A stretch of 64,000 bases of DNA from Pezicula radicicola (lineage: Eukaryota > Ascomycota > Leotiomycetes > Helotiales > Dermateaceae), in NCBI GenBank assembly GCA_003008705.1, contig PDUO01000004.1, positions 1,116,001-1,180,000 of the forward strand, given 5' to 3'. Under the pieces are notes generated by a model, which saw nothing but the letters and a program-made list of their open reading frames with translations, searched no databases and was not told the origin of the DNA. The translations under genes and the position numbers were made by a program. Positions 32,344-42,851 of this stretch are shown piece after piece. The first letter of the stretch is position 1. Each line of letters begins with the position of its first letter.

Positions 32344-33802
32344 TCACTTAACCCTAACGAATCCCCTCCCCTTACTCAACTGTTCATAAACAACACCCAG
32401 CAAAGTTCCATCTCCCCCATTATAACTCTGCATACCCTCCTCCCCCACCTTCCTAACATCAACCAAAACCTTCGATTTCCTCAACACCTTAACCTCACTC
32501 AAAACATCACATTTAACCCCCTGAAAAAACAACCCAGGAAAAACATCAAGTAAATATTCAATTCTCTCCTCCTTCCCCTTCTCCTTATTCAAAAGAGGAA
32601 ACCTAATCACCTTCCCATTCGCCCCCAAATTAGCACATTCAAATCTGTCAAACTCAATAGTTTGTCGAGTACGATATTCAGGTCTCATTCGAGAATACGG
32701 CGTCCATGCTAGACTGAAAACGTCGACGGCGAGGTGGAATTTGTGAGCTAGTTTGCAGGCTGGTTCTATGATGGCTTTGTGGATTGAGGTTTGGAGGTCG
32801 GTTATGTTGGTTCCTGGGATGAAGATGTGGAGGATTCGGGCTAGGGATCGGGTTAGGTGTTGTTTATAATCTGTGAGGTTCTTTTCGAAGATTGGACGGT
32901 TTGCTACTGCTGTTAGGGTTTCGCTGCGCCAGGTTCGGCAGGTTGCTAGATCTGTTAGGGAGTTTTATTAGTGTTTTTATAGTAACTTTGTGGAATTTTT
33001 TTCGAAGTTGTAATTGATGAGGTGGGGGGTTTTTTTGGGGGGAAAATTAGTAGGAATTCAGAACTCACCACGTTGCGGCTCAAGATTCCTCATACTCTTC
33101 TCAATACTCGTCAAAAAATCCATAGCTCCCCTAGCAAGCGGACAATAAAACTCCCTACTAAACAATTTCTCTCTTAAAAACTGCATCACAGCAGCAATAA
33201 CATTATACTCGTCAGTCCCCTCAATCCTAAATCCTTCTCTCCCACTTGGATTAAGTAAATTGAGAAGTTGAGTTGCAGCACCTGCGTTATTATGTTTTTG
33301 TTTCAGAAGAATCTTTTCTTCGATGGCATCGCCGAGATGGAATTCTACCCATGATCCTATGCTTTCACATAGGGCAGTGTATTCTTCTAGGGCTTCTGCT
33401 TCGGTGAGTTGTTGCTGTCGGGGTTGGAGGCTGAATATGAAGTTTTGGGTTTCGTGGAGGACGGTAGTAAGTGTGGTTATTTCTTTACGCAACTCTTCGC
33501 GGTCGGATTCTGCTGTTGTGAGTTTTTTATTTGCTTCTTCGAGTTGAGTTTGTGTGGATTCAAGTATGGAGCTTTTGCTGGTCTCTAGTTGTGCAGGTAC
33601 CGTGTTCGACTTTGGTTGGTGTTCATTCCCGGTACTTGGAATTGCAAGGGTTTCTTTTCCAATATCACTATGAACAAAATTTAGTAGTCGCTTTTATCCT
33701 TTCTGAGTTTAATAGATAGTAGATGAATATATACCTCGTCTGTTCCTTAGGTCTGGAAACATAGACTTCCTCCATCTTCATTTCGATATCATTGTCTGAC
33801 AT
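32344..33802 (-). CDS. Conserved-looking fungal protein of unknown function, coiled coil near N-terminus
   Basis: Not recognised. Exons 33802-33732, 33667-33069 and 32951-32344 close to 425 residues. Residues 1-50 are acidic and polar. About 60-120 form a predicted coiled coil (SSILESTQTQLEEANKKL, then REELRKEITTL). The middle part is helical and mixed-charge, with SREFYCPLARGAMDFL and a FHLAVDVFSLAWTPYSRMRPEYR stretch (given here in part only: positions about 32690-32770). The C-terminal third is beta-rich and ends in KGRGFVRVK. No signal peptide or membrane segment is seen. It is divergent from the Hsp70-like gene, with about 800 bp between them. Clean splice sites and phases argue for a real gene. 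The function is open. Confidence 0.7.
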
Positions 33803-34598
33803 TCTGTACAGTTCTGAAGAGTAGCAAGTGCAAAGAGGTATGGGATAGGGTTATCTCGAACAAAGAACCCTATCGATTAGGGTTATTGAAACGGCTTCTT
33901 ATTTCAATTGAGGTCGCAGATAGTTAGCCGTCTCACCAAGCGAGGCTGAGGAGCGGAATTAAGAAGCGGCCAAGGCAGGGCAAACCACTAGGCAGATTGA
34001 CAACAATCATGAGATACAGACATGGCTGCCTAATGGCCAAACTAAACAGCCCGACATCTGATTCTGCCTATCAATGAGTCTCATCTAACTTGGCTGATGC
34101 AACTAATCGCTCCTTAACAAAAAAGCAGCGCTCGGTCAGAACTGCAAACGATGTTAGTCGTTATATTTGAAGGCTAGAGACGTTTTATATACGTAGAAAA
34201 CGTTCTGTAGCCTCCTAAAGATGCACAAACTGATCAAAGGAGCAGAAAGATCGAATACTTAGTCGGGTCAGCTGGGAAGCCAAAAGGTCAAATCAAGGTG
34301 TGAAACATGACAAAAAGCCAATGGCAAAGCTAGAATGTTGCAACACCATGCTGCACTCTCCAATCATAATATTTGTTATTACAATGCCTCCACATAGGTT
34401 CGCACGCCGCTTTCATTCTAACTCCAAGAAGTGACCGAGTTGCTTGGAATTTATCGCTCGTTCATGTGTTTCTCGAAAAGAAGGCTGTGCCCGTATATAA
34501 TTATATCCCTGCTCTTGGTAGAAACAAGAAGTTCGTCCTTGATCCATCCATCAATTCTACTGCTTTCTGCAATTGATCGCAAAATCTTCCGAGTCAAG
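33803..34598. promoter_or_regulatory. Divergent promoter region, unknown gene and Hsp70-like gene
   Basis: 796 bp between divergent starts. I see no ORF of value and no striking repeat. Short open frames at 34373-34742 overlap the true Hsp70-like start and its 5' UTR. Confidence 0.35.
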
Positions 34599-37115
34599 AT
34601 GGGAATTTCATCCGAGTCCTTTAGCAATATGTCCCTAGATGATCGTAAAATAATTATTGGGATCGATTTTGGGACAACTTTCTCGGGGGTGGCCTGGGCC
34701 GAGACTAGAAAGGTACATTCCATAAGTTTTAGAAGTATATGATAGGATCCCGTTTATTGATAAGATTATAGTCGGATCAACAGTTCGTTATTGAATCATG
34801 GCCTGCCACATCCGGAAGTAGGGATGGAGCTAGCAGTGTGAAAGTGCCAACTGAACTTCGATATTCTCCCCAATTTGAATGGGGATTCCAAGTCCCACCA
34901 ATTGTGGAACGAAACCAATGGTTCAAGTTGTATGTATACAATCGGATCTGACAAACCGTCGTGCTAAATCATCCAAGAGGCCTTGCTGGAAAGCCTTCCG
35001 GCCATGCCCTTTCTGAGAAGCAGCGGGGAGCTGAAGAACTGACTGCGGATTACTTGACCGCACTTTGTGAACATTTGACATATACTCTCGAGCAAAAGCT
35101 GGGGTCTGGAATCCTACGCACCATCGAGCGTGAATATGTATTGACAGTTCCCGCAATTTGGTCCGAAATTGCTAAAGAGAAGACGTTAAAAGCTTGCCAA
35201 CAAGCCGGTCTAAGCTCAAAATCCGAGATACTGCTAGTCTCGGAGCCCGTAAGTCTGAGATGACCATACGACGATGATAGAAGATTAACCGTGAGATAAG
35301 GAAGCCGCAGCCACGTTTACCTTGAATCAATTGGATCCTCACGGCTTGAAGATTGGAGACACGTTCGTCTTGTGTGATGCCGGTGGTGGTACGGTCGACC
35401 TTATCTCGTATACAATCATCGAACTGTATCCTATTCTCAAAGTGAAAGAGGCAGCTGCCGGAACCGGAGGGTTATGTGGTTCTACATTCCTCAATCGTAG
35501 ATTCGGAGAGTACCTGACCTCCAAGCTGGGCCAACTGCCAGGCTGGGATTCGGAGATTCTGGCGGAGGCCATGGAAAGATTTGACTCTGTGGTTAGTACA
35601 ATCGATACTGACGTGGAATCTCACTTCAGAACATCTAAACCTTGGGTTCAAGTATAACTCTAGTGATAGTTGCAACGAACTTAAGATTATACAACATCTT
35701 AACTTAGAGATAGACCTAAGATTTTACTAAGAATATACAGATCAAGAAGCACTACTCGCCTTCCACGTCTGCCACTGAAGGATACAGCATCCTTGTTCCA
35801 GGCCTCGCAAACAACGAGGCTGTAGGGGTCCGCCGAGGACGGCTGAACATGAAGTCCTCTGACATGAAAGAGATATTTGATCCTGTTGTAGGGAAGGTTT
35901 GTGTTCCACGGCTCAATATAAAAGCAAGCCGAGCTAATTATTTGGAAACAGGTCATTGATCTAGTCAAGGGACAGATCGAGGCAACCAAGGAGAAAGTCA
36001 AAGCGGTGCTTTTAGTTGGTGGTTTTGGACAGAACAGTTACTTGAAAGAACGACTTCGAAGTTCCTTGGGATCCTCAATCGAGGTTTTGCAGCCTGTAAA
36101 CGCATGGACAGCTGTTGTACGGGGAAGTGTTATGATGGGTCTCGCTCGAGCGAACTCAAAACTTGCGACAGTTGGCGTCGTTTCTCGCGCTGCTCGGAAG
36201 CATTACGGAATCAAGTTGAAAGTCGATTTCGATCCAAATATTCACCGGGAGGACTTGAAGTGAGTTTGTGATTTCCTGCATATTTGAAGTGCTGCTAAGA
36301 TGGTGATTGAAGGGTTTGGGACGAAAAGCATGATCGTCATAGAGTTACAGCTATGAGATGGTTCATCAAGAAGGTATGTCGCTCCTCCTAGCGCCAAGTA
36401 GCATACTCATGCAGCACAAGGGCGATGCTGTGGAGGAAAACAGAACACACGAGAGTACGTACCCAATTTCTCAGAGCAAATTTGCCCCTTTCGGTTCTAT
36501 TTCTTGTTTTGAGTAACTCTCTCCTGAATCATGTTAAGTTACTCCCGATATTATCCAGAACAAGTAAACTAACTCTGAGTGTATAGTCCGATTTCTTGAC
36601 CACATGGCTGTCAGCGATGGGTTGCCCAAATGCAATAGCGTCAGTGTATACGCCGATGAGCATAGTCCCGTGGCTCCTGTGCATCAAAATGAAAACGTCG
36701 CAGCTCTCGTCAAGCTCCAGGCAGACCTTAGCTACTTGACTGCGTCTGAACTGGCGGAATCTATAAAGACGCTGGCCGATGGCAAGCAATATGTGCGTAT
36801 TTAGCTCTTCTCTCACACATTCCAATCTCACCCATATCCCATCCATCTCATGTTCTTCTATTACTTGGAAACCCTCTGAAGCAGCGACTTTACTGGATTT
36901 TCTCTCCAGAAACTACAAGTTCAGGATGTTACTAACTTCTCCGGCCTTGAAAGTATTGTATCTCAGCAGCTGTCGAAGCAACCTACTACAGCGCATACAC
37001 CAAATATGTGTTGCTCTATCGTGGTGAGTGTACATTTGCTTGTCTCTATCAGCAGTGTCTAATAGGAGTTCATATAGGAAAGCGATACGATACCGTGACT
37101 GCAGAGTATGTCTAG
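34599..37115 (+). CDS. Hsp70-like ATPase protein (HSPA12-type fungal family)
   Basis: An actin-fold/Hsp70-like protein of the divergent fungal group related to HSPA12, expected to bind ATP in the cytosol. Eleven exons: 34599-34712, 34772-34929, 34978-35248, 35301-35591, 35741-35896, 35952-36259, 36313-36373, 36421-36454, 36587-36792, 36954-37023 and 37078-37115, giving 568 residues. Seen: IIIGIDFGTTFSGVAWA (phosphate 1), LTVPAIWSE, VLCDAGGGTVDLISY (phosphate 2), LLVGGFGQNSYLKERL (adenosine motif) and VRGSVMMGL. There is no canonical substrate-binding lid or EEVD end; the C-terminus is about 170 residues of beta-rich sequence ending KRYDTVTAEYV. The last three exons rest on phase and splice fit only, so their borders are less sure. 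Members of this group are numerous in ascomycetes and their clients are unknown. Confidence 0.87.
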
Positions 37116-37494
37116 AATGGGGCGTGATTAAGACAACCATGAACGAGGAGGTGCTTTAGTATTTAAGTCTTGTAGGAACAGTATACGTTTGAAATTGGTA
37201 TATACTTATGCAACCTAAGTTTATCAAGTGAGTTATGAGATGCAGTGATATGCAGATTATTAGAAGCCATCTTTGAGTCGAAGAATTACAGTAAGGTCCA
37301 TGCCCCTGCCAACGCTAGCGGGTAAGCAAGCGGCGCGCTAACTCAGCTTGAGACTTTGAACAGCTTGACCTTGACTTCAATAATTTCGACGTCACAAGCT
37401 CTCCACCCTAACTACTTTCTCCTTTCTCACCGTACCGTTGTCTTTCACCCTCAACATCCCCACAGCATCCTCCCATACCTTTTCTCGGTGCACA
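37116..37494. other. Intergenic region before the Yra1-like gene
   Basis: 379 bp between tandem genes. The final 100 bp are pyrimidine-rich, with a CCCCAC word about 45 bp before the start codon. This fits the promoter and 5' UTR of the Yra1-like gene. Nothing else is recognised. Confidence 0.35.
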
Positions 37495-38996
37495 ATGGAC
37501 CGTAGTCTCGACGACATCGTGACCGAGCGTCATGTAAGTAATCCATCCTGGAAGGCCAGGCTGAACTCGAAATTGTAGCCTCGCACTCTGCCATTCAACC
37601 ACCACAATGTACTGACGCCAACATAGAGAGGTGGTGGCCGTGGAAGACGCGGTGGTGGTGGTGGCGGTCGCAGGAATGACAGAAACGACTATCCTCGTGA
37701 TGGTGTAAGAAAGGCAAGACCAACGCGTGAATTCTACCCTCATGAAGTATGGCACTAATCCTTCCATCTTACAGGTTCATACACCTCCTCCTCAATCCTC
37801 ATTCTCCTAGTTGCTTCTCGAATTCTCCTCGGACCTGGTCGAAGCCCTTCGCCAGCACTCGGTACCCCCGATGATGGCCCAGAGAAGTACACACAAATGA
37901 ACACATCGCTAACCCAGGCCTTTCCTCGTTTTCCCACAGTCGTTCCGAGAAGACAACAGAAACATAGACTCGTAGGTGGTCCTTGATCCCCGTCCAGCAC
38001 AGCTGATACTAAATTGCTTCTAGAGATTGGGTTCACGATAAGTACGACGATAACTGTATGGGAGACTTTCCGTGTTTCTCGAGTCCTTCGCTCACGAATC
38101 CTCAGCCGGCAGACGACCAGTACGTGCCGAAAGACGTTACTCTCCGGAGCAAGTCTAGTATGTAAATTGCACAATTTCAACTTTAATACATAGCTAACCT
38201 TGACCAGCGAGACTGCAAGCGCAAAGCTGCGTGTTGAGAACCTTCACTACGACTTGACCGAAGAGGACTTGGATGTAAGAGAACTTAAGCTCAGCATACA
38301 CCTACTCAACTAAACTTACTTGCAGGATCTCTTCAACCGCATTGGCCCCGTTCAAAAGCTTACTCTCACATACGACCGCGCTGGTCGGTCAGAAGGAGTT
38401 GCCTATGTTACTTATGAATCTGCCCAGGATGCGAAGCTAGCTATTCGCGAGTTTGATGGTGCCAACGCAAAAGGTAGGATGACCCAATCCATTATACAAC
38501 GGTGTCTTATAAGTCAACAGGTCAGCCCATCCGATTGTCAGCTGTGCCTGCTGGTCCTTCCGGTGGACGGTCCCGGAATCCTTTTGATTATGCTGTTGCG
38601 CCTCCACGTTCGCTAGCAGATCGCATTACAGTCGCACCTGGTGCGCGATCTCGCTCTCTTTCGCCAATTCGACACTCCGATGTCAGTGGCCCACCTCCAG
38701 CGAATGTTGATCGCTATGTCCCAGGACAGAATCGACGTTCGCGCAGTCCTTTGCCACGCCGAGAACGCAGAGAGGGTGGCAGAAGACCTGGTGTAAGAAG
38801 AGAAAGAGGCGATAGAGGCAGTGGCCGTGGTGGTGGAGAGAGGATTGCGAGAGACGGCAGACCAAAGAAGACTCAGGAAGAGCTCGATGCTGAAATGGAA
38901 GACTATTGGGGCAACAAAGGCAAAGACAATGGAGCTGAAACTTCTGAAACTGCAGCAGCAGTTGAGCCTCAAGACGATATTGACATGATCTCATAA
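37495..38996 (+). CDS. yra1-like: RRM mRNA-export adaptor, Yra1/ALYREF family
   Basis: A nuclear RNA-binding adaptor that couples transcription and splicing to Mex67-type mRNA export. Eight exons: 37495-37533, 37627-37704, 37940-37971, 38024-38055, 38106-38157, 38208-38274, 38326-38473 and 38521-38996, giving 307 residues. Seen: MDRSLDDIVTERH (the N-terminal UAP56-binding-type motif), an RGG/GRR box, one RRM with KLRVENLHYDLTEEDL (RNP2) and SEGVAYVTYES (RNP1), an RS/RGG-rich tail, and near the C-terminus KTQEELDAEMEDYWG, the conserved C-terminal UAP56-binding motif. Exons 3 and 4 are 32 nt each. Exon 2 may end at 37704 (GT donor) or 37713 (GC donor, AAG/GCAAG). Both keep the frame and differ by Val-Arg-Lys. 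Yeast YRA1 is known for autoregulation through its intron, so this ambiguity may matter. Confidence 0.9.
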
Positions 38997-39882
38997 GCGT
39001 ATTTGCTGGATGGGGGAATCTGTTGCATTTTCATGCAAGTTCCATTTCAAAATTAGACTGACACGTGTATATCAGCAAGAATACAACATCTCCCATGTTC
39101 CGAAAATATGACGCTTCACTAATTGAGCAACGGAAGTGTGAGGTCATCATATTCAATGCATTATAAAGGACGATATCCATTGATAACTGGTTGTGCTGGT
39201 CGAGAGGTGGTGAAGGCAGCCTTGTTGGCTGGGTCAACAGTAAACAGGAGGAGTCTTGACTTTACCATTTGGTGTGAAAGGCAGAAAGACTATGTAGGCA
39301 AAATTATCACATTACCTAAGGTATCAAATTTGAATAATATCTCTCAGGAAAAGCCCAATCGTCCCGCAGCAGCTGCTGAACAACTTGAGAAAAAAAAAGG
39401 GTACAAGACGTAAGATCTAAGCAAGCCTGTCCACCGGTCTGTTAAATGAATACAGACAAATCAATAAGCGAGTTACAGATACTTGCACTCGGACACGAGC
39501 GATCTTTGAGTATGTACTGTACAAAGAGAGCTATGTTCGTCTGTCTCTCTTGAATGAGCAATACTAATTACTTTAGATGCTGGACTCTAGTAGAGAAGAA
39601 GCTTTCGCTTTTTGTCGAGAAAGGGAGAGTTGAGGATACTGTAGAGTCTAGATGGTCGGAGTGGGAATGTTAGCTAATTTTGTAGCAGAGGCGTTCGATC
39701 TTTCTTTGAGGAAAGGAATTACAGCTAACACACCTTTATCTCTTGCTTTAATCGAGTACTTGCTTGTACAAGTACGTCTGTTCCAAAATACTCGGGTCAA
39801 GATTCATTCAGCCTTCACTCACTTCACGGATACAGCGTAGCCATAGGTATAAAATCTACCCACGAAGTACGGAGTATCCATT
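38997..39882. other. Convergent intergenic region
   Basis: 886 bp between convergent genes. Short ORFs (39123-39413, 39652-39840) show no domain and no intron logic. I treat them as chance ORFs. 3' UTRs of both neighbours are expected here. Confidence 0.4.
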
Positions 39883-41816
39883 TCACTTTGTCCTCAACCT
39901 TGCGCCAGCCTCTTCCTCGGCCGCAGAGGGAGAGGCAGAGGCAGAAAGTTCACTCCCAACAACCTCCCTCGCTGGCATCTCATGTATCTCATCTAACCTC
40001 CTTCTCTTCTCAGCCTCAGGGCCCTCAAGCTCCGACACCACTCTCCCCTCCTGTCCAACATCTAATTCCTGGTGCTCCATTCCAACACCCATTCTCGAAG
40101 TCCCTTGTGCATCAAGCTCAGGTTTAAACGTAGATATAGCCGGAGAAGTAATATTATCATATGGCGATTTCAAAGGATCATAATTTGCTTGGTTATTCAA
40201 AACCTCTGCAGCTACAGCTGCAGCTTTTTCTCTTTGTAAACGCCGATTTCTACGTCGTAAGAGTATTGTTCCGATTATTACTGTAATGAGTACGAAACCT
40301 CCTACTGATCCACCTACTATTGCCGGCATAGGTGTCTTCTTGTTTTTATGATTGGAAGAAGAATCGGTGTCTGAGGCGGGGAGGATTGTTCGGATGTCTT
40401 GTTGAGCATCTGCGTCCCATTTTCTTTGTGAGATTGAGAAGTTAGAGCGTTCGTAATCGGCTATTAGATAGGCTTCTTGGAGGAATGTACGGCCTAGTGT
40501 TATTTGAGATGAGTCTTTTGCTCTTTTTAAGGGGAAGTATTTGCTTGTGTTTGTGTTGGAGTTGGTGTTTTGGATTAAGGGGTAGGAGGCTGTTAGGTCG
40601 AATGCGGAATATGGTAGGGTTATATCGACTGTGTGGAGGGAGGTTACGTTTGTTAGGGTGAATGTTATGCTGGGGTTTTGTGATAGGAGTTGGGTGTGGA
40701 GGGTATCGTTTATGAGATAGAGTGAGGTTGTGTTGTCGTAGGTTATGCTGAATGCTTCTTCGAATTTGGAACATACGTTTTCGGGAAGCCAGATGTAGGG
40801 AAAGGTTGAGTCTATGAATGCGGGAAAGGTGGTACTGCTTAGTGTTTTGTTGGTGTTGTCTGTTGTGTAGGTTATTGATTGGATATTTACAGTGAGATCC
40901 TTGAAGTTTTATATCCATTAGTTTTCATTTTCTTTGTGAGGTGTTAAGAATAAGTCGAAAGAAAGGAATACTTACACTATTTGAATTTGAATCAAACCCT
41001 ATAGTAAGATCATTAGGTTCGAATAACGAAGCATCATATCCACCTAATGTAAGACTTCCTAACACTTTATTGAATCGATATGGTGCACCTGCTGTATATC
41101 CATAAGATAGAGATGGAATCCTGCTTTGGTTTTTTAGATTCCACATGTAGCTTGGGACGGGATTGTTGTAGTTTGTGAAGTTTGAGGAGGCTGGGTTTAG
41201 TCCGAATAGGCCCATGTAGATATCTTTTGCTGCTATGCCTCCTAGGACTTGGTTTGCCATTATGGGTGTTCCGCTACCGAGGTATGAGAGGGTTACCGTG
41301 TCGTAGCCGTAGAGGGCGTTGACGTTGTAACTGTTTGTGAACAAGTGTTAGTATTTACTTGTAATATACAATTCAGAATTACTAGCACTCATTCTAGGAA
41401 CTGCATGTGATGGACGAAGATACGCACCCTAGATTCGTCTCAATTGCGAGACCAAAAATCCCATTCTCAGTAATGTTATTCTGTATCCAAGTTGAAGACT
41501 CATTTGTCTGGAATAGCCCTCCCCGTTCACTGTTACAAGTCGAAGGGTCGGCAGAAGAGCATCCTTCTGGCAGCACTACCAAAGGCTGATTCCCAGCAGT
41601 GGATATTTGAACAGACACAGTCTGCGCAGGCGTTCCAGCACGTAGAAAGAATGATGACCATGATCCATCATTTCCTTCCCAATTTTGGCTTGGCGGCACA
41701 ACTAGAGGTGAAGGTATTGCTGTTGGACTTGTAGAGGATGCAGCTGCGGAGGTCTGCCTAAGTAGGCCAAAAGTCTGTAGTAGGAGGATGAGAGTAACTA
41801 AGCGCCGAGAAAGCAT
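39883..41816 (-). CDS. Membrane-anchored pepsin-like protein, probably catalytically inactive
   Basis: A pepsin-fold (A1 family) protein of the cell surface. Exons 41816-41428, 41330-40976 and 40899-39883 give 586 residues. Residues 1-25 are a signal peptide (MLSRRLVTLILLLQTFGLL). The bilobed domain spans ~40-430. Where an active protease has its first DTG it reads QISTAGNQPLVV, so the catalytic Asp is replaced. The second site reads FIDSTFPYIWLP, keeping the Asp but not the D-T/S-G triad. Many N-glycosylation sites are seen. After the domain come a short polar stalk, one membrane helix (GGSVGGFVLITVIIGTILL) and a basic stop-transfer RRRNRR. A ~110-residue acidic cytoplasmic tail, with YDPLKSPYDN, follows. 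This layout suggests a receptor- or scaffold-like role rather than digestion. The start at 41816 is chosen for the signal peptide; an in-frame ATG at 41912 would hide it. Confidence 0.85.
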
Positions 41817-42851
41817 TATAAAGGGATATGGATGCTTGAAAAAAGTTGGGATATCTGTCGTAACAGACATTAAGACAAAACGATCGGCATGGATAGCTAG
41901 TTGATGAACCACCCTATTGGGTTTCCAACAAGAGTGAATGAATGAATAGAGTAGGAGAACGTATGAAAATTTGGGGACACAAAAGAGATGGGATGTGACT
42001 CTGACGAAAAACCCTCTGGTTGAACACTTTCTCTGGCCCCCATCTCATGCAATTGCTATAGCGACTTAATATTCCTATCCTTGCTCTAGGGCTGCAGGGT
42101 TGGAGGACGATGGGCCAGCCCTAAACTTATTTCGACCTAGTCGACAAGACGACACCGGTCCAGCGCACAGGTTATAAGATCTTAACAAATCATACACGTC
42201 GATTCGTACTCGAGGCTGAGAGGTTAAATCAATGCCGGGTGGTTTGTTGGAGGAGGAACCGCCAGACCGTCTTTAGCGAGCGGCGTGCACTACCGATGTA
42301 CAGCGCAGTAGTGCTTATTCCAGGATAACCAACAACGAATGGCGGCTAAGAACCAACTTACAATACTTGGGTGGCTGCGCAAAATAGATATGCATGCTTG
42401 TGGTATCATTTTGGTGCTTCTCCAAGGCATTCTTGCAGACGCCCGTGGCCTGCATAGCTATATTTGGGCCTCCAGAATCGGCGAGGTTGGAAGCAATTCG
42501 ACGTCCCACCACCACGAAGTTTCGACTTCCTAGATATTCCCCGTCTGTTGTCACTGGCACTGCCCACGCCTGCTGCAGAATTAGCTCCAAAGTTACCTTT
42601 GTTGTATCATTGTGCCACATAGAGCCAGGCATAGATGCAGACAGAAAACATATAGCGACCAGATATTCAGCCCCGCGACCCAATCTCAACCAGCATGTTG
42701 CCACCAATGATTTTTTTATATGGCACTTGGATAATTAGTCCCTATTTCCCTCAATCTCTTCGTCGTTTCGTCATCTCTTTCGGTTTGTCTTTGATACTCT
42801 TCTCAGAAATCACTCGTTCAATGGTCTGAATTTCGCTCGCTGTTGACCACC
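41817..42851. promoter_or_regulatory. Divergent promoter between two surface-protein genes
   Basis: 1.03 kb between divergent starts. A minus-strand ORF at 42315-42707 looks a little protein-like, but it begins at a non-ATG codon and shows no domain. It overlaps an equally open plus-strand frame, so I do not call it. Pyrimidine-rich DNA precedes 42852. Confidence 0.4.

Noticed and set aside
41817..41912. Upstream ATG of the pepsin-like gene
   Set aside because: It would place 32 polar residues before a clear signal peptide.
42315..42707. 130-codon minus-strand ORF that reads protein-like
   Set aside because: It begins at a non-ATG codon, overlaps an equally long ORF on the other strand, and shows no domain or splice logic.
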